DNA of 64,000 bases from the NCBI GenBank assembly GCA_029258955.1, contig JAPDJT010000004.1, forward strand, positions 55,209 to 119,208, written 5' to 3'. Below the pieces are notes generated by a model, which saw nothing but the letters and a program-made list of their open reading frames with translations, made no database searches and was not told where the DNA came from. This stretch comes from Thermoplasmatota archaeon (lineage in GTDB: Archaea; Thermoplasmatota; E2; UBA202; JdFR-43). This document shows, piece after piece, positions 58,186 through 64,000 of this stretch (position 1 is the first letter of the stretch; every line of letters starts with the position of its first letter). The translations under genes were made by a program, and so were the position numbers.

Positions 58186-59392
58186 GAATTAAAGGCAGTA
58201 ACAATACCCCCATACATAAACTCCTCCTTACCTTCATTCTTAAGCATAAAATGCCTATTGAAGAAGCAATAAATAATATAAATAAGCCCATTGGACCAGC
58301 AAAAATGAAAACCATAGCTAAAATTATAGCTAAAGATAGCTTAAGCAACAATGAATAAGATATTTCCGAAATATTTTTCGCAACTATTCTACCAATAAAT
58401 TTTGTTGAGTAATATGAAATTATAGATGAGATGATAATTGCTATAAGAAATAAATTGAAAGGATAAGGGAAAAGTAATCCATCCCATTTTTCTATTTTTA
58501 CCATATTTCCAATTGCTATAGCAAATCCACTCCTTGCTTTAAGAATGATAAATAGCATAGCCAATACAAAAAAATTTGTTGCTGTGTTAGCGGAGGAAAG
58601 GATAGAAATGGTATTTTCTTTCTGTTTTTCTTTCCTGAAAAGCAATGCAAGAATCGTTGCCACTGCAGAGCTTACGCCAGGCAAAATTGATACCAGCCCG
58701 CCAGCCATTACACCACCTGCAACATCTTTTCCTTTGATAGTAATGCTCTTCTCTTCAAGATTTTGAGGAGGAAGAATTTGTTTGTATGAATAGACTAGTG
58801 CTGGAACTCCAAATAGTCCAGCTAAAGCGGGAAAAAGAGGGGAAGAAGGAAAGAGAAATGAAACATCTATGTTTAGAATTACAAACCCAAAGAGTCCCGA
58901 TAATAAGAAAATAAAAAGAGCGTTGAGTCTATTTTCACTCGTGAAAATTAGGATCATAGATATCAAAAGCAGAATGTATGGAACAAGAACCTCTATTGCA
59001 TAATAGAGGTTGATGGGTTTCCCAAGAATTAATTTTACCGGGATCAAAAGAAAAAAAGAAATAATAATAGCTGAAAGACTTGCTAAAGCAGAAATACAAA
59101 CTGCCTCATATCCTCTTCCTTCCAAAAGCATAGAATGAGCTGGCAATATAACCAATGCTGTATCTTCTTCCGGAGCACCTATAAAAGTTGATGGAATTAT
59201 ATTTAGAAAAGTGTGAGCAATTGAAGCTGAAACAAGCAATATGCAAAAAAATAAATTTGCTGGATAAAGAGAAGATAAAAATAGAAAAAGAATAGCAAGA
59301 TTGTTTGTATGTAAGCCCGGAATCAATCCTGTTATGATTCCTAGAAAAGAGCCTATTATTGAAGCAATTAATATGGAAAGAAAATCAATCAT
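58160..59392 (-). CDS. TctA-family (DUF112) membrane permease
   Basis: A 410-residue protein with about ten helices. Family marks are GFLSG-like GIITGLIPGLHTNNLAILF near the N terminus, STFIGAPEEDTALVILPAH, and GGLVSILPGVSSAVATILA. Bacterial TctA takes up tricarboxylates with a binding protein; stand-alone archaeal members are uncharacterised. It overlaps the OB-fold gene by 8 bases, and the start with a GGAG site (59392) is preferred. Confidence 0.82.
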   Translation of the reverse strand: MIDFLSILIASIIGSFLGIITGLIPGLHTNNLAILFLFLSSLYPANLFFCILLVSASIAHTFLNIIPSTFIGAPEEDTALVILPAHSMLLEGRGYEAVCISALASLSAIIISFFLLIPVKLILGKPINLYYAIEVLVPYILLLISMILIFTSENRLNALFIFLLSGLFGFVILNIDVSFLFPSSPLFPALAGLFGVPALVYSYKQILPPQNLEEKSITIKGKDVAGGVMAGGLVSILPGVSSAVATILALLFRKEKQKENTISILSSANTATNFFVLAMLFIILKARSGFAIAIGNMVKIEKWDGLLFPYPFNLFLIAIIISSIISYYSTKFIGRIVAKNISEISYSLLLKLSLAIILAMVFIFAGPMGLFILFIASSIGILCLRMKVRRSLCMGVLLLPLILNYFLPFL

Positions 59393-59987
59393 ATTTTTCA
59401 ACTCCATGAAATTCTGTGCAAATTTTGAGATAGAAATTTAAGTTTTCAGAATTGTAACAAAATAAAGCTTTAACCAATACTTTTTCATATTTCTGTAAAT
59501 TTTTCGATTCATTATAATAAACTTTTATTTTATATTCCATTTTCTCATCAGTCAGATAAAAATAATCTTTTCCAGTTGAATAAACATAACCTATGACTGC
59601 AACATTTTTATTTATGTATTCTGCAAAATTTTCTGCTAGATACGGCAAAGAAATATTTTTGTTATTCCATTTTTCCACAATACTCAATTTTTCTGCAAAA
59701 ATTATCAAATCATCGCCATACCTTGCAACTTTTCCCATAGCTTCTATTTTGTCTCCAAAATGTATATCTTCATTATTTTTCCAATATATTTTTGCTTCTC
59801 CTTTTCCATCACTTATTTCCAATATTTCATTAATCTTATTTTTAACAATACCTTCAACAACTACTTTTTTATTTTCATATTTCCAAATCTCATTTAAAGA
59901 AATTTTTTCTGGCTGATTAAGATAAGAAATAGAATACAAAATTATAATTCCTAGAATGGCAATTAAAAAATAATGAATGTTTTTCAT
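59385..59987 (-). CDS. Membrane-anchored OB-fold protein
   Basis: A 200-residue protein. It has one N-terminal helix (IHYFLIAILGIIILYSISYL), then two OB-fold-like repeats: KKVVVEGIVKNKINEILEIS and KNVAVIGYVYSTGKDYFYLT. An outward-facing OB domain could bind oligonucleotides or sugars. It sits 16 bases after the subtilase stop and overlaps the permease gene, so these three are probably one operon. Confidence 0.65.
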   Translation of the reverse strand: MKNIHYFLIAILGIIILYSISYLNQPEKISLNEIWKYENKKVVVEGIVKNKINEILEISDGKGEAKIYWKNNEDIHFGDKIEAMGKVARYGDDLIIFAEKLSIVEKWNNKNISLPYLAENFAEYINKNVAVIGYVYSTGKDYFYLTDEKMEYKIKVYYNESKNLQKYEKVLVKALFCYNSENLNFYLKICTEFHGVEKYD

Positions 59988-60003
59988 AAAAAGAAGAGAG
60001 GGG

Positions 60004-62139
60004 TTAGACGGTAATGCTATCGCTGGTCTCCTTGTTTGCTGCTGAATCGTAAATCCATCCACTCTTCTCCACGTTATCTACTGTAAATGTAAATGTTCCA
60101 CTTGCCAAAAATACCCAGTTGGAATAGAATGTCACCTGTCCATTTGCATCTGTTGTTCCTTGCTCTGTATCGCTTGTAAGCCCACTCCAGTGCCCAGATA
60201 CTGTTGCTCCTTCAACAGGGTTTCCATTTTCATCATATATGGTTACAGTAGCAACTGCCCTCGTAAACCATCCCCAATATATGCTTTGTGTTGACATATC
60301 TATGCTTTCTACATGCATTTTTGGCTGAGCTGGCGCTTCAGTTATAACTGCATAAGTTGTATCTGTGCCAACACCTCCATCATCATCTTCAACGGTTAAA
60401 GTTACAGTATAATTGCCTGGCTGGCTGTAAGCATGGGTAACAGTTTGTCCTGTTGCAGTTGATCCATCTCCAAAGTCCCATGTATATGTTAATGTGTCAG
60501 CTGTTCCAGGATCACTTGCAGAGCCAGTAAATGTAATTTCTTCGCCAACAGAGCCAGAGTATGGACCATTTGCATCTGCAGTAGGTGCAACATTGTATAT
60601 GGTAGCTGTTACTGTATCTGTATCTGTAGCTCCAGCATTGTCTTTAACAGTTAGGGTAACAGTGTATACACCATTGTCTGCATAAGCATGAGTTACAACT
60701 TTTCCTTCTGCAGTTGTTCCATCTCCAAAGTTCCATGTATAGCTCACGATATAACCATCTGGATCATAGCTCGCTGAAGCATCAAAAGTAATTTCTCTCC
60801 CTTCATCTCCTGTCTTATTTCCTCCAGCATCAGCAACAGGCGGTTGATTTTCTCCTCCTAAGGCAGCCTGCAATGCTGCATATGCATTAACTAATCCCCA
60901 ACCATAGTATTGGTCCCAGCCTGGATCACCTAAATCAATGGCAGTGCTTTCTATTATATTTCTTATATCATCTGGGTTTGTTACTCCAACAGAATAAAGC
61001 AATGCAGCTATTCCACTTACATGAGGAGTAGCCATAGAGGTTCCCTCATAGAAGTAATAACCCCATTGTATGCCACCCCACCATGTTCTCTGGAATGTTT
61101 GCTGCAGTATTCCATCTCCATAACCATCTCCATTTTGGTCTAAATCAAGATTTCCGCCAGGGGCAACAACATCTAAGCTTGAGCCATAATTGGAATATGG
61201 AGCTCTTTGCTTATCATATTGTGTTGCTCCAACAGCAATAACATAAGCATCATAAGCAGCAGGATATGAAATCTGATTAGTTCCATCATTTCCTGCTGCT
61301 GCTATAACTGTAACTCCATGGTTATATGCATATGCAACAGCATCTTCTAAAGCTGTAGATGGTGAGCTTCCTCCCAAGCTCATACTAATTATGTTGGCTC
61401 CATTATCAACAGCATAATAAATTCCATCTACAATGTCTGCATATGTTCCATAGCCATTTGCATCTAAAACTTTTATAGGCATTAAACATGCATTGAAGGC
61501 AACTCCAGCAACTCCTTCATTATTGTTTGTGCTTTGTGCTATTGTTCCAGCTACATGTGTTCCATGTCCATTATCATCTGTTGGGTCATTATCATCATTA
61601 ACGAAGTCATATCCTGGCAAAATGCATGTATTTGCCAAATCAGAGCCTACTCTTATTCCAGTGTCAATAACAGCAACAACTACATCTTTTCCTGTTGCTA
61701 AATCCCATGCTGGTTCCATGTCTATTCCGCCTTCATCTACGCCATGAAAATGCCATTGGTAGCTGTAATATGGGTCATTAGGCACCATGAAAGCATGTGC
61801 AATATAATTTGGCTCTGCATACTCAACACATGGATTATTTTTAAGCATTTCTAAAACTTGTTCAACTGTTTTGCCTGTTATTTTTATTCTTTTAAGGCAA
61901 GGATGTTCCATGTGTTTTATTTTTCCTCCGCATAATTTTGCAATTCTTGATATTTCATTGCTTGTAACACCTGGCTTAAATTTTACAATGACTTCATCTT
62001 CCACATATGGTTTTGTTATTTCAAAGTTCATTTTTACTGCTTTTGGTTTGTCAATTGTCCATGTTTTCTGTTTTTGTCCTGCAGAAAAAATTGGCATCAC
62101 TAAAACACACGCCATCAGTAAAACAAACAACTTTTTCAT
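60004..62139 (-). CDS. Secreted subtilisin-like serine protease with PKD domains
   Basis: A 711-residue protein. It has a signal peptide (KKLFVLLMACVLVMPIFSAG), an I9-type prodomain (about 45-115) and an S8 catalytic domain with Asp in AVIDTGIRVG, His in NGHGTHVAGTIA and Ser in GTSMATPHVSGIAA. Two PKD domains follow (VSYTWNFGDGTTAEG, LTYTWDFGDGSTATG), then a C-terminal Ig-like domain. It degrades proteins outside the cell after prodomain removal. There is no membrane anchor, so it is probably released or bound to the cell surface by PKD domains. Confidence 0.95.
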   Translation of the reverse strand: MKKLFVLLMACVLVMPIFSAGQKQKTWTIDKPKAVKMNFEITKPYVEDEVIVKFKPGVTSNEISRIAKLCGGKIKHMEHPCLKRIKITGKTVEQVLEMLKNNPCVEYAEPNYIAHAFMVPNDPYYSYQWHFHGVDEGGIDMEPAWDLATGKDVVVAVIDTGIRVGSDLANTCILPGYDFVNDDNDPTDDNGHGTHVAGTIAQSTNNNEGVAGVAFNACLMPIKVLDANGYGTYADIVDGIYYAVDNGANIISMSLGGSSPSTALEDAVAYAYNHGVTVIAAAGNDGTNQISYPAAYDAYVIAVGATQYDKQRAPYSNYGSSLDVVAPGGNLDLDQNGDGYGDGILQQTFQRTWWGGIQWGYYFYEGTSMATPHVSGIAALLYSVGVTNPDDIRNIIESTAIDLGDPGWDQYYGWGLVNAYAALQAALGGENQPPVADAGGNKTGDEGREITFDASASYDPDGYIVSYTWNFGDGTTAEGKVVTHAYADNGVYTVTLTVKDNAGATDTDTVTATIYNVAPTADANGPYSGSVGEEITFTGSASDPGTADTLTYTWDFGDGSTATGQTVTHAYSQPGNYTVTLTVEDDDGGVGTDTTYAVITEAPAQPKMHVESIDMSTQSIYWGWFTRAVATVTIYDENGNPVEGATVSGHWSGLTSDTEQGTTDANGQVTFYSNWVFLASGTFTFTVDNVEKSGWIYDSAANKETSDSITV

Positions 62140-62336
62140 AATTTGCTCCCTCCAGGTATGAATTTTTTAAAATTTTAAAAAATTTTGCATTTGTTTAGCT
62201 CGCTTCATGATGTGAAGAAACATGCAGACAATCTTCTATTTCTTGAACCACAAGTAAAAATGAAGTTATAGTGTCATTTCATAATTTTTGCTTTTCCATT
62301 CCATAAAATTTTATATTCATTTTTCATTAACGATGC

Positions 62337-63233
62337 ATGAAAAAGGATTTAATTTCTATGCTAGATGTTAAAGATGATTTGGAAAAAATCATAGATGATG
62401 CTATTGAGATGAAAAAGGGAAATTATAGTCAGTTTATGAAAGGAAAAGTGATGGCAATGATTTTTGAAAAATCAAGCACAAGAACAAGAGTCTCCTTTGA
62501 GGTGGCGATGCAAAAGCTAGGAGGACACGCCATTTTTTTGAGTAAAAATGATATTCAGCTGGGAAGAGGAGAAACAATAGAGGATACTGCAAAGGTATTA
62601 AGCAGATATGTTGATGTTATCATGTATAGGGCTTTTAGCCATGAAAATATGAAGGAATTAGCAAAACATGCCAGCATTCCAGTAATAAATGGATTAGATA
62701 ATGAGGAGCATCCTTGCCAAGTTATTGCAGATTTAATGACAATAAAGGAAAAGAAAGGAAAATTGAAAGGGCTTAAATTAGTTTATTTTGGAGATGGCGA
62801 CAACAATATGGCTCATTCTTTGCTGTTAGGATGTGCAATAGCTGGAATAAAAATAAAGATTGTTTCTCCTCGCAAATACTGGCCTAAAGAATATTATGTA
62901 AATAAGGCAAGGGAACTTGGAGGAGAAGTAGAAATTGAAGAAATAAATGAAAATGCCTCCAAAGATGCAGACATTATTGTTACAGATACATGGGTTTCAA
63001 TGGGAGATGAAGCAGAAAAGGAGGAGAGAATAAAGGCATTTCAGGGATATACTGTAGATGAAAGTATAATGGCTAAAGCAAGACCAGATGCAATTTTCAT
63101 GCACTGTTTGCCAGCTTATTACGGCTATGAAGTTGCCAAGGAAGTTGCTCACGGTCCGCAATCTGTTATTTTCGATGAAGCAGAGAACAGGCTGTGGGCA
63201 CAAATGGCAATATTAAAATGGATTTTTGAATAA
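62337..63233 (+). CDS. argF: Ornithine carbamoyltransferase
   Basis: A 298-residue enzyme joining carbamoyl phosphate to ornithine to give citrulline. Motifs: carbamoyl-phosphate loop SSTRTRVSFE, HPCQVIADLMT, a DGDNNMAHSL loop and ornithine-site MHCLPAYYG. It could serve arginine synthesis or work backwards in arginine breakdown. A TATA-like TTTTATATT sits ~25 bases before the ATG, consistent with a leaderless message. Confidence 0.95.
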   Translation: MKKDLISMLDVKDDLEKIIDDAIEMKKGNYSQFMKGKVMAMIFEKSSTRTRVSFEVAMQKLGGHAIFLSKNDIQLGRGETIEDTAKVLSRYVDVIMYRAFSHENMKELAKHASIPVINGLDNEEHPCQVIADLMTIKEKKGKLKGLKLVYFGDGDNNMAHSLLLGCAIAGIKIKIVSPRKYWPKEYYVNKARELGGEVEIEEINENASKDADIIVTDTWVSMGDEAEKEERIKAFQGYTVDESIMAKARPDAIFMHCLPAYYGYEVAKEVAHGPQSVIFDEAENRLWAQMAILKWIFE

Positions 63234-63247
63234 ACCTTTATTCTTTT

Positions 63248-63362
63248 TTAATGAAAAATAAGCCATCATTGACTATTTCATTAATGAAATTTGCATCTTT
63301 CCCATGTAAATTTCCATGTAAAATACCACCAATAACAACCATTTCTTTCATTAAATCGATAA
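63248..63362 (-). repeat. Family R repeat, minus orientation
   Basis: On the minus strand: ATTTAATGAAAGAAATGG, TTGTTATTGGTGG, TTACATGGAAATTTACATGG, ending GGCTTATTTTTCATT. It starts 15 bases after the argF stop. Confidence 0.5.
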
Positions 63363-63399
63363 TCTTGAAAGAAAAGATTTTTCAGTAATCTCTTCACAA

Positions 63400-63660
63400 T
63401 TAAATCAAGCTTAAATCCTCTACTTCCACATTTTCCACATTTTCTATGCTTTTTATTTTTTCGATGAGTTCATCTGGACTTTGGTCTGGCATTATTACCT
63501 GCAAAATCAATGCTTTTAATCCAAAAGCAACTGGCTTAATCTCTGCATTCACAAGCTGTGCATAATCTGGCAATGTTTTTGTTATTTCCTCTTTCAATTT
63601 CTCCATATCTACTTCTATGCCCGAAGGCATTACCCTTATTCTCAATCCTACCTTTCCCAT
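63400..63660 (-). CDS. ef1b: Elongation factor aEF-1beta
   Basis: An 86-residue guanine-nucleotide exchange factor for aEF1A. It has a ferredoxin-like fold with KVGLRIRVMPSGIEVDMEKL and IKPVAFGLKALILQVIMPDQ. The start at 63660 matches the family. It follows the zinc-ribbon gene by 4 bases. Confidence 0.94.
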   Translation of the reverse strand: MGKVGLRIRVMPSGIEVDMEKLKEEITKTLPDYAQLVNAEIKPVAFGLKALILQVIMPDQSPDELIEKIKSIENVENVEVEDLSLI

Positions 63661-63664
63661 TTTA

Positions 63665-63826
63665 TCACGGCCCCTCAAATCCGCATTCTGGACATTTATA
63701 TTTTGCAGATTGACTTCTACAAATATTACATCTCTTTATTATATAACCGCATTCTGGACAGGGAAATTGAGTGCAACCTTCTTCGACAAGTCCTCTACCG
63801 CAACTTATGCATCTTCCCTCTAACAT
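63665..63826 (-). CDS. Small zinc-ribbon protein upstream of aEF-1beta
   Basis: A 53-residue protein with four Cys pairs: CISC, CPEC (with CGY), CNIC and CPEC (with CGF), forming two zinc ribbons. It opens MLEGRCISCGRGLVEEGCTQ and ends FEGP. This double zinc ribbon matches a small archaeal family commonly found before the aEF-1beta gene. The position and 4-base gap suggest a single transcript and a translation-related role (inference). Confidence 0.8.
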   Translation of the reverse strand: MLEGRCISCGRGLVEEGCTQFPCPECGYIIKRCNICRSQSAKYKCPECGFEGP

Positions 63827-63874
63827 TGGTAAGGTATGAAAATCTTGTATTTAAATTTTGCATAATGGAAAGCG

Positions 63875-64000
63875 GGACTGTCAAGAAATTCTTACCTCCA
63901 GATTGTAAATGGCTACAAATGCAGTAAGCCATTTTTCAACGCTTTCCTTTGAGGCATTTGAAGGAAAGCGTTTCCAGAATCTCTTCAATCTTGCTTTTAA
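63875..64000 (-). mobile_element. Probable IS end: transposase C terminus (partial) and terminal repeat
   Basis: The minus strand carries an open frame from the right edge ending in TGA at 63881-63883: KARLKRFWKRFPSNASKESV, then EKWLTAFVAIYNLEVRIS. The Arg/Trp-rich helix and A.YNL ending look like the C terminus of a DDE transposase, but the family is uncertain. Just outside is GGGACTGTCAAGAAATT (from 63875), a plausible terminal repeat that overlaps the stop codon. Confidence 0.5.

Noticed and set aside
62140..62336. Gene or repeat between the subtilase and argF genes
   Set aside because: Only promoter-like AT-rich sequence and a 23-codon open stretch are seen, with no clear match to the repeat family.

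Overview
The window is AT-rich archaeal DNA with tightly packed genes. Archaeal markers include Orc1/Cdc6, A-type ATP synthase B and D subunits, aRF1, Pelota, archaeal RqcH, SRP54, aEF-1beta, L15e, Alba, RNase P Rpp21, diphthine synthase, Trm5, a UbiA-type lipid prenyltransferase and an intron-containing tRNA-Leu. A two-ring VCP-like ATPase and many secreted or anchored peptidases suggest a protein-degrading euryarchaeote, perhaps Thermoplasmatota-like. That assignment is inference; there is no rRNA gene here to test it.

Layout. 1-9.2 kb: end of an unknown gene, an anchored protein, a Pelota-RqcH ribosome-rescue operon, a C25-like secreted peptidase, ArgRS and a secreted Lon-type protease. 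9.2-10.6 kb: a decayed cation-efflux (CDF) gene, a cluster of intergenic repeats and two small membrane proteins. 10.6-16.9 kb: creatininase-like protein, hydrogenase-maturation-type protease, PurD, GPN GTPase, coiled-coil protein, then overlapping Rpp21, family 4 UDG and UbiA genes. 16.9-20.8 kb: Hsp20, VCP/Cdc48 ATPase and a CBS protein. 20.8-21.2 kb: two gene remnants (HepT-like toxin, nuclease-like). 21.3-31.5 kb: AspA/AstE-like and GCS2-like enzymes, Hef helicase, a coiled-coil transglutaminase-like protein, M20 dipeptidase, S15 peptidase and a transglutaminase lipoprotein. 31.5-39.6 kb: PurN, SRP54, aRF1, SerRS, then a LuxE-like / transglutaminase-like / Mut7-C operon.

39.6-48.4 kb: a mobile repeat with a target duplication, Cdc6, AtpB-AtpD plus a tiny membrane protein, FeoA, a large C25-like lipoprotein, a PUA protein and an SLC13 transporter. 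48.4-54.9 kb: DphB, Trm5, M42 peptidase, HhH protein, metallo-beta-lactamase-fold hydrolase, zinc ribbon, L15e and a B12-binding radical SAM enzyme. 55-64 kb: tRNA-Leu, an NSS transporter with its small subunit, Alba, a HisA-like protein, a DUF2240 protein, a subtilase / OB-fold / TctA cluster, OTCase, aEF-1beta with a zinc-ribbon protein, and the end of a probable insertion sequence.

The most striking unexplained structure is a degenerate, partly palindromic repeat of about 85-100 bp in most long intergenic gaps. One copy is flanked by an exact 7-bp direct repeat, and its terminus resembles the end of the probable insertion sequence at the right edge. The secreted and cytosolic peptidases, amino-acid transporters and ArgF together suggest growth on peptides; that is an inference from gene content.
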